From an uncultured Bacteroidales bacterium (GTDB lineage: Bacteria; Bacteroidota; Bacteroidia; Bacteroidales; UBA932): DNA of 61,439 bases. A program made the translations under genes and the position numbers. Numbering within the stretch: the stretch's first letter is position 1; every line of letters starts with the position of its first letter. The notes beneath the pieces are model-generated. The model did not search any database, was not told the origin of the DNA, and saw only the letters and a program-made list of their open reading frames with translations. The stretch lies in assembly GCA_944326335.1 (NCBI GenBank), contig CALVDM010000015.1, positions 1-61,439 on the forward strand, written 5' to 3'. Positions 47,223 through 56,790 of the stretch are shown here, one piece after another.

Positions 47223-48482
47223 TCAGATGAGTATCTCGAACAGCTTGTTGTTTTCATTGATGTATTCGTATGCCACCTTGTTTACGTCCATCCTGTGCAC
47301 GAGGGCCTCGAAGTCCTCCCTGGTCTCCACTTCGATACCTATGAGGGCAGGCCCGTCCTCCTTGTTGGTCTTCTTGATGTACTGGAAGAGCACCAGGTCG
47401 TCCTTCGGGCCGAGATTGTCCCTGATAAAGGAGAGGAATGCACCCGAACGCTGGGGGAAACTGACGATGAAGTAATGTTTCAGACCCTCGTAGAGCATGG
47501 ACTTCTCCCGGATTTCCTCAGTCCTCGTGATGTCGTTGTTGCTTCCGCTTATTATGCATCCTACGCATTTCCCCTTTATCTTGTCGGCATAGAATCTCAT
47601 TGCCGCCACCGAGAGGGCTCCGGCAGGCTCCACCACAATCGCGCTCTTGTTGTACATGTCGATGATTGTCGTGCACACTGCACCCTCGGGCACCACCACT
47701 ATGTCGTCGAGGACCTTCCTGCATATTTCGTATGTGAGTTTCCCGGCCTTCTTCACCGCGGCGCCGTCCACGAACTTGTCTATGCTCTCGAGCTCCACGA
47801 CCTCTCCTTTCTCTATTGCAGTCTTCATGCAAGGGGCTCCGGCAGGCTCTACTCCTATTATCTTCGTTTCCGGCGAGGCGAGTTTCATGTAGGCTCCGAT
47901 TCCGGAGGCGAGCCCTCCTCCTCCGATAGGTATGAACAGATAGTCGAGAGGCTTCTTCATCTGCTTCTCAATCTCAAGGCCTATCGTGGCCTGGCCTTCG
48001 ATGATTTTCCTGTCGTCGAACGGAGGGATGAATGTCTTGCCCGACTTTGCCGCATATTCCATGGCCTCCTTGTTGGCAGCATCGAAAGTGTCTCCGGTGA
48101 GCACGATGTCGATGTATTCCTTGCCGAACATCTTCACCTGCTCTATCTTCTGCCTCGGTGTCGTGGTAGGCATGTATATGGAGCCCATGATGTGCAGCTT
48201 GTTGCAGGAGAACGCCACACCCTGGGCGTGGTTTCCCGCGCTTGCGCACACTATCCCGTACTTGAGCTCCTCGGGAGGTATCGTCCGGATTTTGTTGTAT
48301 GCCCCCCTAATCTTGTACGACCTGACTATCTGAAGGTCTTCCCTCTTGAGGAATACGTCAGCCTCGTATTTTTCCGAAAGTGCCGGATTCCGCTGCATCG
48401 GAGTGGGGTCTATGACTTCGTCAAGAATCCTGGACGCCGTCACCACGGCATCGATGCTCGGGAAATATTCTGTTTCTGCCAT
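47223..48482 (-). CDS. ilvA: threonine deaminase (threonine ammonia-lyase)
   Basis: 419 residues from MAETEYF; upstream open frame of 16 codons overlaps the promoter region and is rejected. PLP Lys57 is in SYKIRGAYNK, and SAGNHAQGVAFSCN and IPIGGGGLASGIGAYMKLA are the substrate and phosphate loops. A C-terminal ACT-like domain (HYFIVSFPQRSGAFLSFIRDNLG) is single, as in the shorter biosynthetic/catabolic type. It makes 2-oxobutyrate for isoleucine. Confidence 0.92.
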   Translation of the reverse strand: MAETEYFPSIDAVVTASRILDEVIDPTPMQRNPALSEKYEADVFLKREDLQIVRSYKIRGAYNKIRTIPPEELKYGIVCASAGNHAQGVAFSCNKLHIMGSIYMPTTTPRQKIEQVKMFGKEYIDIVLTGDTFDAANKEAMEYAAKSGKTFIPPFDDRKIIEGQATIGLEIEKQMKKPLDYLFIPIGGGGLASGIGAYMKLASPETKIIGVEPAGAPCMKTAIEKGEVVELESIDKFVDGAAVKKAGKLTYEICRKVLDDIVVVPEGAVCTTIIDMYNKSAIVVEPAGALSVAAMRFYADKIKGKCVGCIISGSNNDITRTEEIREKSMLYEGLKHYFIVSFPQRSGAFLSFIRDNLGPKDDLVLFQYIKKTNKEDGPALIGIEVETREDFEALVHRMDVNKVAYEYINENNKLFEILI

Positions 48483-48527
48483 AATATTCAATGAAGTTTT
48501 TAACAGACGGTATGAACCGTATCCTGA

Positions 48528-48559
48528 CAAAGTTAGAAACTGTTTTGAACTTTATCAAA
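48528..48559 (-). promoter_or_regulatory. promoter of the ilvA-ilvE-queH-rpiB-truB operon
   Basis: On the minus strand: -33 TTTG (48556-48559), 20-bp spacer, -7 TAACTTTG (48528-48535). This is a perfect match to the Bacteroidetes consensus. The expected leader is only about 40 nt with no terminator, so no attenuation is seen here. Confidence 0.8.
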
Positions 48560-48566
48560 ATTTATT

Positions 48567-48870
48567 TTAACGTCAGTTCGACGAATTTATGTTGTCCCTG
48601 ACCAGGGAATTCGTCGGACTGGCGTTAAGGATTTCTACGAAATCCAAATTTCTTAAACCCCAGTCGCTGTGGCGACCCTGCTCACTCTCGAATGTCCATC
48701 GGACATTCTCGTAAAACGTTCTCGACTATTCAAGGGGCGCCACCCCCATTTCTGCTCACTTTCGAATGTCCACCGGACATTCTCATGAACCGCTCCCGAC
48801 CTCGCTGGGGGCTCGTCGCAGAACTGCGTTCTGCTCCTCAGCGGAAGTTCGATGACTTAATTCATCGAAC
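48567..48870. repeat. hairpin-rich non-coding array with degenerate ~75-bp units
   Basis: Main content of the 407-bp gap between ilvA and the thiamine pyrophosphokinase gene. A 21-bp inverted repeat (48567-48587 with 48608-48628, two mismatches) is followed by short tight palindromes: GGATTTC/GAAATCC, GTCGC/GCGAC, GAATGTCC/GGACATTC twice (48690-48708 and 48764-48782), GGGG/CCCC, GCAGAAC/GTTCTGC and GTTCGATGA/TCATCGAAC. CTGCTC recurs at about 48678, 48753 and 48831, giving a period of 75-78 bp, and the first two copies share CTGCTCACT plus TCGAATGTCCA and more. No U-tract typical of an intrinsic terminator and no convincing ORF was seen. Confidence 0.7.
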
Positions 48871-48889
48871 TCATGTTGTCTCAGCCAGG

Positions 48890-49558
48890 TCAGTCGAGGA
48901 TGACGAGGGCCATGGACCTGTGGCTGAATTCGAGATGGACCGTGTCTTCCGTAGCACGGTTCAGGGTCGCCTTCCACCAGTTGTCGAACACCACCCCGTC
49001 AGTAGGCCATTGCAGGCCGGTGGACTTTATCGTGAGGCTGTTGTCCGGGGAGAACAGGGAGAATTTCCTGCCTTCTCCGCAACTTATGTCCGTGCTGCCG
49101 GTTATTGCGAAAGCCGTGCACCAGTCGGAGACTATCTCGATATGCGGGCACGGGTTAAATCTGCGGCTGTATTCCATGAGCAGGGACAGGTTACCGATTG
49201 TGTGGTCCTCACGTCCTCCCGTTGCCCCGAGTATTATTATGTCCGAGACATCCTTGAAATTGTCTATCACATAGGTCACGGCCTTTGTCTGGTCGTTGTT
49301 CTCCTGCTCCGTCTCGTGGACGAATTTACCGGTGAACCGCCTTTTCACGGACCTGCCTATCGAATCCATGTCCCCGATGACCACGTCCGGCATCCTTTCC
49401 TCTCCGAAGACCTGCTCCATGTGTCTGAAGAACTTTGCAAGCGCACCGTCGCAGCACACTATGTAGTCCGCCTTCGAGAGCAGGTATCTCGGATATTCCT
49501 TTGTCGGGAATTTCCCGTTGTCGATTATCACGGCTGTCTTTCCCATGTCTGCAATCAT
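48890..49558 (-). CDS. thiamine pyrophosphokinase
   Basis: 222 residues, possibly starting four codons later at MGKTAVII. VIGDMDSIGRS and NDQTKAVTYVIDN with ILGATGGREDHTIGNLSLL are the catalytic-domain motifs of TPK enzymes, which convert thiamine to thiamine diphosphate. That cofactor is used by IlvB in this window, although the gene is not in the same operon. The start overlaps the stop of the LptG-Fmt gene by 4 bases. Last gene of the alaS operon. Confidence 0.9.
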   Translation of the reverse strand: MIADMGKTAVIIDNGKFPTKEYPRYLLSKADYIVCCDGALAKFFRHMEQVFGEERMPDVVIGDMDSIGRSVKRRFTGKFVHETEQENNDQTKAVTYVIDNFKDVSDIIILGATGGREDHTIGNLSLLMEYSRRFNPCPHIEIVSDWCTAFAITGSTDISCGEGRKFSLFSPDNSLTIKSTGLQWPTDGVVFDNWWKATLNRATEDTVHLEFSHRSMALVILD

Positions 49559-52038
49559 TGTATCGAAGCCTTGTACCTGTCAATGATTTGTGAGGATGTG
49601 CCTTTCGTGAGGGAATACAGCTCAGGCTCCCTGAACCCGGCAAGGAAGTCCTTCACAGCCATCCTCTTCTTTCCTGCAATCTGCACGTCTGTCAGAGAAA
49701 CGGCCCCGTCTGCAGCGAGCACGGCGAAGCACTCCTTCCCATCAGAGACGACAGTCCCGGCAGGTGCCCCCGGGGCAATCCCGCATTTCTTCATCAGGGC
49801 GTCAGCAGCCTCCCGGCTCATGGCTTCCGCCCCGTATATCTTCATCTGGACGACATTCCCGTCCTTTTCCAGCCCGGTGTATGCTGCAGGGTACGGACTG
49901 AGACCGCGTATGAGGTTGCATATTTCCCTGACCGGCCTGTCCCAGTCTATGTGGCAGAGCTCCCTGCTGAGCTTTGGCGCAGGCTTGAGCACTTCCGAAC
50001 CCTGGATGAAGCTCTTCTGGAGACGAAGCTCCACCTTGTTGTCGAAGATGGCTTCCACGGTCTCGATTACAGTCCTGGCCCCGAGTGCCATGAGCTTGTC
50101 ATGCACTGTCCCGGCATTGTCGCTGTCCTCTATCCGGCACTGCTCCCTGAAAATGATGTGCCCGGTGTCTATCCCGGAATTTATCATGAAGGTGGTGACA
50201 CCGGTGTAGTGCTCCCCGTTGATTACAGCCCAGTTGATAGGGGCGGCACCCCTGTACTGCGGCAGCAGGGCGGCGTGCAGATTGAATGTGCCGTATTTCG
50301 GCATGCTCCACACTTCTTCCGGGAGGATGCGGAAAGCCACGACCACGAAAAGGTCGGCCTTCCACGCCTTCAGTGCCGATATGAATTCCGGGTCTTTAAG
50401 TGAGACAGGCTGGAGCACCGGCAGGTTGTGGCTCACTGCGTATCTTTTCACCGCGCTTTCGTTCACCTTCAGTCCGCGTCCGCTCGCCTTGTCCGCCACT
50501 GTCACCACTCCGGCGACATTGTAGCCCTGCTTTATGAGGGCATCGAGGGATGCCACCGCAAATTCCGGCGTCCCCATGAAGACAATCCTCGTCTTTCTCA
50601 TCTTCCCGAGTATCCTGTTTTTGAATTTTCTGAACAGCGTCCCGATTCTTTCAGTGTCTATCAGGGACTTGTCATTTATGGCGTTCCATGTGAACACCAG
50701 CCCTATCGGCAGCAGCACAGCCGACGATATGAACACGCCCACGAATGCGGAGACAGCCCCGTCCTTCGCGAGTTTGTTCCCGGATATGTCTATCACCCAG
50801 TAGAGCACGAAGAACAGCACGGCTATGATGGCCGGAGTCCCGAGCCCGCCCTTGCGGATGAGAGCCCCTAACGGCGCACCTATGAAGAAGAAGATGAAGC
50901 ATGCGAAGGCAAGTGCGAACTTTTTCTGTATCTCCACATCTATCCTTCTGAGAGTGAACGTGTTGTAATATCTTTCCCGTCCGTATGTCGTGAGCTCTCC
51001 GATGGCTTCGTTCACCCTCGACTTCGCTGTCTCCTCGGCTTCTATCTTGCGGCTGATGTCGTCCCATTCCCCGAATCCCTCGTATCTGAACACAGACTTC
51101 AGGTCCTCGTTCCTTTTCAGGGAGGTGTCTATCTGATGATGGTACCGGAGTGTCCTGCCGCTGTAGAATCTCTTGATGTTCTCCATCTGGGCAGAGTGGT
51201 CCACGCTTCCGAGGGAGTCTTCCCTGTGGGTCAGCTGCTTGAGGTTCATCGACCTCACCTCGTCCCCGAACCTGGTGTCCTCCGACTTGGTGAAGGCATA
51301 ATTCTCGAGCGGTATCACCATCTCCTGCTTCTGGAATTCTATCTTCTGGAGCTGGAGGGTGGTGTCCCTGAATTTCCTCGTGTTGGTCTCCTCATAGTTC
51401 GAGCCGCTGTAGAGGATGAAGGTGAGGTAGGTCTTGTCCTCCGACATCTTCATCATGGCCGAATCCGCGAGCGTGAGGCTTGTGTTTCCTTTCTTTCCGG
51501 AGTGGTTGTAGACCATGACCCCGTGCATGATGCCGCTTTCCTTGTCCCTTTCGTCCACCCTGAGGATATAGCCGTCGATGCCGTCGTAGAATGTGCCGGT
51601 AGGTATCTTGATTTCCTCCTTGGTCTTGCCGATGTCGTCCCTGAGCGTGAAAATTTTGTTGTAGGCCACAGGTATCAGCTCATTGGATGCGAAGAACGCC
51701 CCGATGCTTATGACAGCGGAGACAATGATGAGCGGCATGAGCACCCTGCTTAGCGAAATCCCGGCGGCCTTTATCGCGAGAAGTTCGTTGTTTTCCCCGA
51801 GGTTCCCGAGGGTCATTACGGACGAGAGCAGCGTGGCAAGCGGGAGGGAAAGCGGGAGAAGCGTCGCGCTGCCCCACCCGAGGAATTCGAGTATTACCTT
51901 GAAACTCAGTCCCTTGCCCACAAGTTCGTCTATGTAGAGCCAGAGGAACTGCATCATCAGGATGAAAATGACGACGAAGAGGATCGCAAAGAACGGTCCT
52001 ACGAACGAGCCAAGTATGAATCTGTCCAGCCTTTTCAT
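49555..52038 (-). CDS. in-frame fusion: LptG-type permease plus methionyl-tRNA formyltransferase
   Basis: 827 residues without interruption. Residues about 1-470 are a YjgP/YjgQ (LptF/LptG) permease: an N-terminal membrane helix (FVGPFFAILFVVIFILMMQFLWLYI), LSLPLATLLSSVMTLGNLGENNELLAIKAAGIS, a periplasmic domain, and three C-terminal helices. From Met480 (MRKTRIVFMGTPEFAV) the sequence is a complete methionyl-tRNA formyltransferase with FNLHAALLPQYRGAAPINWAVINGE (formyl-donor and catalytic Asn/His) and a C-terminal tRNA-binding domain. LptG moves lipopolysaccharide towards the outer membrane; Fmt formylates initiator tRNA. Either the proteins are truly fused, with Fmt on the cytoplasmic face, or Met480 is also used as an internal start. 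Confidence 0.85.
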   Translation of the reverse strand: MKRLDRFILGSFVGPFFAILFVVIFILMMQFLWLYIDELVGKGLSFKVILEFLGWGSATLLPLSLPLATLLSSVMTLGNLGENNELLAIKAAGISLSRVLMPLIIVSAVISIGAFFASNELIPVAYNKIFTLRDDIGKTKEEIKIPTGTFYDGIDGYILRVDERDKESGIMHGVMVYNHSGKKGNTSLTLADSAMMKMSEDKTYLTFILYSGSNYEETNTRKFRDTTLQLQKIEFQKQEMVIPLENYAFTKSEDTRFGDEVRSMNLKQLTHREDSLGSVDHSAQMENIKRFYSGRTLRYHHQIDTSLKRNEDLKSVFRYEGFGEWDDISRKIEAEETAKSRVNEAIGELTTYGRERYYNTFTLRRIDVEIQKKFALAFACFIFFFIGAPLGALIRKGGLGTPAIIAVLFFVLYWVIDISGNKLAKDGAVSAFVGVFISSAVLLPIGLVFTWNAINDKSLIDTERIGTLFRKFKNRILGKMRKTRIVFMGTPEFAVASLDALIKQGYNVAGVVTVADKASGRGLKVNESAVKRYAVSHNLPVLQPVSLKDPEFISALKAWKADLFVVVAFRILPEEVWSMPKYGTFNLHAALLPQYRGAAPINWAVINGEHYTGVTTFMINSGIDTGHIIFREQCRIEDSDNAGTVHDKLMALGARTVIETVEAIFDNKVELRLQKSFIQGSEVLKPAPKLSRELCHIDWDRPVREICNLIRGLSPYPAAYTGLEKDGNVVQMKIYGAEAMSREAADALMKKCGIAPGAPAGTVVSDGKECFAVLAADGAVSLTDVQIAGKKRMAVKDFLAGFREPELYSLTKGTSSQIIDRYKASIQ

Positions 52039-52068
52039 CCTGACGTGTGTTGGCGGTGTGTGTCCCGG

Positions 52069-54687
52069 TTATTTCCCTGTCGCGGCTTTCAGCATGGTCT
52101 CGAGGGCGTCGCCAAGGCCGCTTGCGTCCCTGCCTCCGGCAGTCGCAAGCCCCGGCTGTCCGCCGCCACCTCCGGTGATGGCCTTGGCCGCCTCCTTGAT
52201 GTCCCTGGCTGCATTGTGCCCGGCGGCAACCAGGTCTGCTGAATACATTATCAGAAGCTGAGGCTTGCCTGAATACTCGAACGCCCCGAGCACAGCCGTA
52301 TTCGTGGTCTCCTTCTGGAGCATGGATGCCACATTCTTCAGCATCACCGGGTCCACCGGCATGTCCACGGTCACGACCTTCACGCCGTTTATCTCCTCGG
52401 CCTTCTTCTCGAGGTTTTCCTTCAGAGACTGAGCCTTTTCCCTTGCCACCTTCTCCATCTCCTTGCGGAAGCCGTCATTCTCCTCTATCATCTTCTTTAT
52501 GGCACCGGCGAGGTCAGGCACGTTGTTGAACAACGCCCTTGCACCCCTGAGGGTGTTTTCCATGGTGTCCACGATGTTTTCGGCATTCAGACCGGTAGTG
52601 GCTTCGATCCTTCTCACACCGGCGGCTATTGCGGATTCTGATATTATCTTGAAGAATCCTATCTGCCCTGTCGCCTTTGCATGCGTGCCTCCGCAGAGCT
52701 CCACGGAGTCTCCGAAGCGGACTACCCTCACCTTGTCCCCGTATTTCTCGCCGAACAGGGCCATGGCTCCCATCTCCTTCGCCTGTTCCATCGTGGCATT
52801 CCTGTCTTCGCAGAGAGGCGAGTTTTTCCTTATAAGGGCGTTCACACGTCTTTCGACCTCGTCTATCTGCTCATCGGAGAGTTTCTCGAAGTGCGAAAAG
52901 TCGAACCTGAAATACTTGTCGCATACGTAGGAACCTTTCTGCTCGACGTGGGTGCCGAGGATTTCCCTGAGTGCCTGGTGCAGCAGGTGTGTGGCAGTGT
53001 GGTTGTTGGTTATGCCGAGCCTGCGCTCCTCGTCCACCACGAGCCTGAACTTTCCCGTGCAGTCTTCAGGTATGCTTTCGGCTATGTGGATGGTGAGGTT
53101 GTTCTCCTTGATTGTGTTGAGAATCCTTATCCTTTCCCCGCTTGCCGACTCTATGTAGCCGGTGTCTCCCACCTGGCCTCCCATTTCCCCGTAGAACGGA
53201 GTCTTGTCGAACACGAGCTGGTACATGACCTTGTTCTTGGCCTTGACGGTGCGGTGCCTCGTGAGGGTGGCGTCATCTGTGGAGACAGCGTCATATCCGA
53301 GAAATTCGACACTTTCGCAATGCTTGAACTCAATCCAGTCCCCGGATTCGATGGCTGTGGCGTTCCTTGCCCTCTCCTTCTGTTTCTGAAGCTCCTTCTC
53401 GAAGCCTTCGAGGTCGATTCTGAAACCTCTCTCCGACGCTATCAGCTCGCTCAGGTCGATAGGGAACCCGAAGGTGTCGTAGAGCGTGAACGCATCCTCG
53501 CCCTTGATGAGCATGGTGTCGGAAGATTTCTCCATTATGCTCTCTATGAGCCTTATGCCCCTATCGAGCGTGCGGAGGAAGGCCATCTCCTCCTCGCGGA
53601 TGACTTTCTCCACAAGTCCCTGCTGTGCCGGAAGCTCAGGATAGAACTCTCCCATGTCCTCCACGAGCTGTCCCACGAGCCTGCAGAGGAAAGGTTCGTT
53701 GAAGCCGAGGAACGTGTATCCATATCTGACGGCCCTTCTGAGGATTCTCCTTATCACGTAGCCGGCCTTCACGTTGGACGGAAGCTGGCCGTCGGCTATG
53801 GAGAAGCTGATTGCCCTGATATGGTCGGCGATGACTCTCATCGCTACCTCTGTCTTCCCGGACTCGTGGTAGCTGTGCCCTGAAAGCTCCTCTACCCTGG
53901 CTATCATGCCTGTGAACACGTCCGTGTCGTAGTTGCTGGTCTTGCCCTGGAGTGTCATGCAGAGCCTTTCAAAGCCCATCCCGGTGTCCACATTCCTGTT
54001 CGGGAGCAGTTCGAGCTCTCCGTTGGCCTTGCGGTTGAACTGCATGAACACGAGATTCCATATCTCGATGACGAGGTGGTGCCCCTTGTTCACAAGCTCA
54101 CGTCCCGGCACGGCCTTCCTCTCCTCGTCGGACCTCAGGTCCACATGTATCTCGCTGCATGGCCCGCATGGTCCCGTGTCTCCCATCTCCCAGAAATTGT
54201 CGTGCTTGTTGCCGAGCAGTATCCTGTCTTCCGGCAGGTGCTTCTTCCACTCCTCGAGTGCCTCCCGGTCCATCATGGTCCCGTCCTGCGCGTCTCCCTC
54301 GAAGACGGTGGCATAGAGCCTGTCCTTGTCTATCCCGTAGACTTCGGTCAGAAGCTCCCATGCCCAGGAGATGGCTTCGGCCTTGAAATAGTCGCCGAAA
54401 CTCCAGTTTCCGAGCATCTCGAACATGGTGTGATGGTATGAGTCGTGCCCCACTTCTTCGAGGTCGTTGTGCTTTCCGCTCACCCTCAGGCATTTCTGGC
54501 TGTCGGTGACCCTTTTGTATTTGGGCGTGCTGTTGCCGAGAAACCAGTCCTTGAACTGGTTCATGCCTGCGTTTGTGAACATAAGTGTAGGGTCGTTCTT
54601 CACGACCATAGGTGCGGATGGCACAATGGTGTGCCCTTTTGAAGCGAAGAAGTCCAGAAAGGCTTTCCTTATTTCCTTAGAAGTCAT
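52069..54687 (-). CDS. alaS: alanyl-tRNA synthetase
   Basis: 872 residues from [14 protein letters not shown]. The open frame extends 12 codons upstream but those overlap the -7 element of the promoter. Class II signature [21 protein letters not shown], editing-domain zinc ligands HTATHLLH and [15 protein letters not shown], and the C-terminal [14 protein letters not shown] segment are all present and full length. First gene of the leftward operon with LptG-Fmt (30-bp gap) and thiamine pyrophosphokinase. Confidence 0.96.
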   Translation of the reverse strand: MTSKEIRKAFLDFFASKGHTIVPSAPMVVKNDPTLMFTNAGMNQFKDWFLGNSTPKYKRVTDSQKCLRVSGKHNDLEEVGHDSYHHTMFEMLGNWSFGDYFKAEAISWAWELLTEVYGIDKDRLYATVFEGDAQDGTMMDREALEEWKKHLPEDRILLGNKHDNFWEMGDTGPCGPCSEIHVDLRSDEERKAVPGRELVNKGHHLVIEIWNLVFMQFNRKANGELELLPNRNVDTGMGFERLCMTLQGKTSNYDTDVFTGMIARVEELSGHSYHESGKTEVAMRVIADHIRAISFSIADGQLPSNVKAGYVIRRILRRAVRYGYTFLGFNEPFLCRLVGQLVEDMGEFYPELPAQQGLVEKVIREEEMAFLRTLDRGIRLIESIMEKSSDTMLIKGEDAFTLYDTFGFPIDLSELIASERGFRIDLEGFEKELQKQKERARNATAIESGDWIEFKHCESVEFLGYDAVSTDDATLTRHRTVKAKNKVMYQLVFDKTPFYGEMGGQVGDTGYIESASGERIRILNTIKENNLTIHIAESIPEDCTGKFRLVVDEERRLGITNNHTATHLLHQALREILGTHVEQKGSYVCDKYFRFDFSHFEKLSDEQIDEVERRVNALIRKNSPLCEDRNATMEQAKEMGAMALFGEKYGDKVRVVRFGDSVELCGGTHAKATGQIGFFKIISESAIAAGVRRIEATTGLNAENIVDTMENTLRGARALFNNVPDLAGAIKKMIEENDGFRKEMEKVAREKAQSLKENLEKKAEEINGVKVVTVDMPVDPVMLKNVASMLQKETTNTAVLGAFEYSGKPQLLIMYSADLVAAGHNAARDIKEAAKAITGGGGGQPGLATAGGRDASGLGDALETMLKAATGK

Positions 54688-54720
54688 ATATCGTATATCT
54701 TTATATTCGGGAATATCCTG

Positions 54721-54752
54721 CAAAATTAGAAACTGTTTTGAAATTTTTCAAA
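54721..54752 (-). promoter_or_regulatory. promoter of the alaS operon
   Basis: On the minus strand: -7 TAATTTTG (54721-54728), 20-bp spacer, -33 TTTG. The spacer block TCAAAACAGTTTCTAA is the same as in the ilvA promoter, and the sequence CAGGATA after the -7 also recurs. Confidence 0.8.
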
Positions 54753-54796
54753 AATTCTTTCAATTACGCGATTTGCGTGAGTCCGGTTGAATCCGT

Positions 54797-54827
54797 CTTG
54801 TTTTTCCCGTGAAAAATGCTAACTTTG
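54797..54827 (+). promoter_or_regulatory. promoter of the M23 peptidase gene, almost leaderless
   Basis: -33 CTTG (54797-54800), 19-bp spacer, -7 TAACTTTG (54820-54827). The chosen start ATG is at 54834, only 6 nt after the -7, so the transcript would be leaderless or nearly so. An upstream ATG at 54816 lies within the promoter and is not usable. Confidence 0.65.
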
Positions 54828-54833
54828 CAGGAT

Positions 54834-55814
54834 ATGCCGAAATACATCTTCAACAAAGAGACCCTCACTTACGAGGTCTATACGCATTCCGGGAAAGGAA
54901 AGGTCTTCAGGGCGGTGTCGCTGTTCTGCGCAAGCGTCGCCATGGCTTTCCTCTACCTGTGGTTCTACACTTCCGTCCTGGGCTGCGACCTTCCGAAGAC
55001 GGCTTTCCTGAAGAAGACGAATGCAAGGCTGAACTCGAGGCTCGAGCTCCTGAACAGGAATCTTGATGCCGATGCGGATTACCTTGCGTCCTTCCAGTCC
55101 CGCGACAATGATGTGTACCGTTCGGTATTCGGCATGAACGAGATTCCGGAAGAGGTGCGCAACGCCGGCTTCGGAGGAGTCGACCGCTATGCGTATCTCG
55201 ATGCCGTGGACAGGACCGGTCTGCTCAGGAAGACGGACTCCAGGCTCGACGTGCTCACTAAGAAAGCCTATCTGCAGGTAAACTCGTTCGACGAGATAGA
55301 GTCCGTGGCCAAGAAGGCCGGGGACATGGCGGCATGCATCCCGTCGGTGCCTCCGGTGATTCCGGACAGGAACGTGTACCGCCTGTCGAGCTCTTTCGGC
55401 TACAGGTCCGACCCGTTTTCCGGAAACAAGAAACGCCATACCGGCCTCGATTTCGCCTGCAAGGTGGGCAATGAAGTCCATGCAACGGCGGACGGGGTCG
55501 TCGAGACAGTGAGGACGGATGCGTACGGCTACGGGAAATACGTCATCGTCAACCACGGATTCGGCTACAAGACAAGATATGCACATCTATCTCAGATAAA
55601 CGTGAAAGTGGGGGACAAGGTGTCGAGAGGTTCGACGATAGCTCTTTCCGGGAACTCCGGACGCTCCTCCGGCCCTCATCTCCACTATGAGGTCATGTAC
55701 AAGGGCAGCTATGTGAACCCGATAAACTACATGGACCTCGGCATGTCCGTCACGGAATATGTCCAGGTCGCTGAAAAGGCTGCAGGCAAGGATGGCAGGG
55801 ATAATCCGGCCTGA
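54834..55814 (+). CDS. M23 (LytM-type) peptidase, membrane anchored
   Basis: 326 residues. One N-terminal transmembrane segment (about residues 25-48, VSLFCASVAMAFLYLWFYT), a coiled-coil-like linker, then a C-terminal M23 domain with SSSFGYRSDPFSGNKKRHTGLDF (first zinc ligands, about residue 202) and GRSSGPHLHYEV (HxH, about residue 282). Both zinc motifs look complete, so it should be an active peptidoglycan endopeptidase or a regulator of cell-wall hydrolysis. A second M23 gene follows 20 bp downstream. Confidence 0.88.
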   Translation: MPKYIFNKETLTYEVYTHSGKGKVFRAVSLFCASVAMAFLYLWFYTSVLGCDLPKTAFLKKTNARLNSRLELLNRNLDADADYLASFQSRDNDVYRSVFGMNEIPEEVRNAGFGGVDRYAYLDAVDRTGLLRKTDSRLDVLTKKAYLQVNSFDEIESVAKKAGDMAACIPSVPPVIPDRNVYRLSSSFGYRSDPFSGNKKRHTGLDFACKVGNEVHATADGVVETVRTDAYGYGKYVIVNHGFGYKTRYAHLSQINVKVGDKVSRGSTIALSGNSGRSSGPHLHYEVMYKGSYVNPINYMDLGMSVTEYVQVAEKAAGKDGRDNPA

Positions 55815-55834
55815 GCGCACCGGAGGGCTTTGTG

Positions 55835-56788
55835 ATGGGCAGGAAAAAATACGTTTTCGACAGCGACAGCTTCAATGTGGACAGGGATGAACGCAAGGGG
55901 CGGAAAATTTTGTCCGCTGCCTTGAAGCTGTTTGCGGCAAGCATAGTCCTTACCGTTGTGTATTACGTCTTTTTTTCCCTGTTCTTCAGCACCGACAAGG
56001 AACGGGCCCTGCAGAACGAGAACAGGATGCTCGAGAGGATGTATCCGGAAATGGAGCGCAAGGCCAGGCTTCTCGGAGATGTCGTGGAAGGGCTCAAGGT
56101 GCGTGACATGAAAATCTACGAGGAGATTTTCGAGACCGAGGCTCCGGAGCTGGACAGGATATTGGATATGAATCTGCTCCCTCTTACCGATTCCATCGCC
56201 GACGAGGACATCGTCCGCATGACAGAGGCCAAGGCGGACGTGCTTATGGCAAGTGCGGAAAAGGTGGAGGACAACATCAGGCGTATTTTCGAGCTGTGCG
56301 GCAGGGACAGCGTCCCGATGCCTCCCATGCATCTGCCGATAGAGAATTTCTCGATACCGATGACAGGGGCTTCCGTCGGGAAGAAGATGAATCCTTTCTA
56401 CAAGGTGACAGGGGAGCATGAAGGACTCGATTTCATGGCTCCGCTGGGTGACAAGGTCCTGGCTACGGCCGACGGTACCGTCAAGGAGATTGTGCGTTCC
56501 CGCAAGGGGCCTGGCAATGTGGTGGTGATTGACCACGGCAATGGCTATGTCACCCGCTATGCGCATCTGCAGAGCATAGCCGTGGCCCGCGGCAGGAGCG
56601 TGAAGTCCGGCGATGTCATCGGATATGTGGGCATGTCGGGTTCGTCCTTCGCCCCGCATCTCCACTACGAGGTCTGGAGGGACACGGTAATGTGCGACCC
56701 TGTGAATTATTTCTTCGGTTCGGTGTCCCCGGAGGAGTATGCGAACATGCTCATCGTATCGGTGGTGACGGGCCAGTCTTTGGATTGA
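55835..56788 (+). CDS. M23 (LytM-type) peptidase, second of a tandem pair
   Basis: 317 residues from the ATG at 55835 (a GTG one codon earlier is possible). Same plan as its neighbour: N-terminal transmembrane helix (ILSAALKLFAASIVLTVVYYVFFSLFF), linker, and M23 domain with HEGLDFMAPLGDKVLATADGTV near residue 195 and SSFAPHLHYEV near residue 275. The Arg-Ser-Asp stretch before the first His of the neighbour is replaced by GKKMNPFYKVTGEHEG. The pair are diverged paralogues and may work as partners. The MerR gene starts 2 bp after the stop. Confidence 0.88.
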   Translation: MGRKKYVFDSDSFNVDRDERKGRKILSAALKLFAASIVLTVVYYVFFSLFFSTDKERALQNENRMLERMYPEMERKARLLGDVVEGLKVRDMKIYEEIFETEAPELDRILDMNLLPLTDSIADEDIVRMTEAKADVLMASAEKVEDNIRRIFELCGRDSVPMPPMHLPIENFSIPMTGASVGKKMNPFYKVTGEHEGLDFMAPLGDKVLATADGTVKEIVRSRKGPGNVVVIDHGNGYVTRYAHLQSIAVARGRSVKSGDVIGYVGMSGSSFAPHLHYEVWRDTVMCDPVNYFFGSVSPEEYANMLIVSVVTGQSLD

Positions 56789-56790
56789 TT

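Noticed and set aside
48713-48722. AAAACGTTCT as another invertase site
   Set aside because: No inverted partner is visible nearby; a single short match is expected by chance.
48690-48782. Repeated GAATGTCC/GGACATTC palindromes as a CRISPR array
   Set aside because: Only two copies, with similar not unique sequence between them, and no cas genes in the window.
48692-50209. 505-codon open frame on the + strand over the thiamine pyrophosphokinase and Fmt genes
   Set aside because: It runs antisense to two well-recognised genes and through the hairpin array; long antisense frames are common in this GC-rich codon usage, and no family features are seen.
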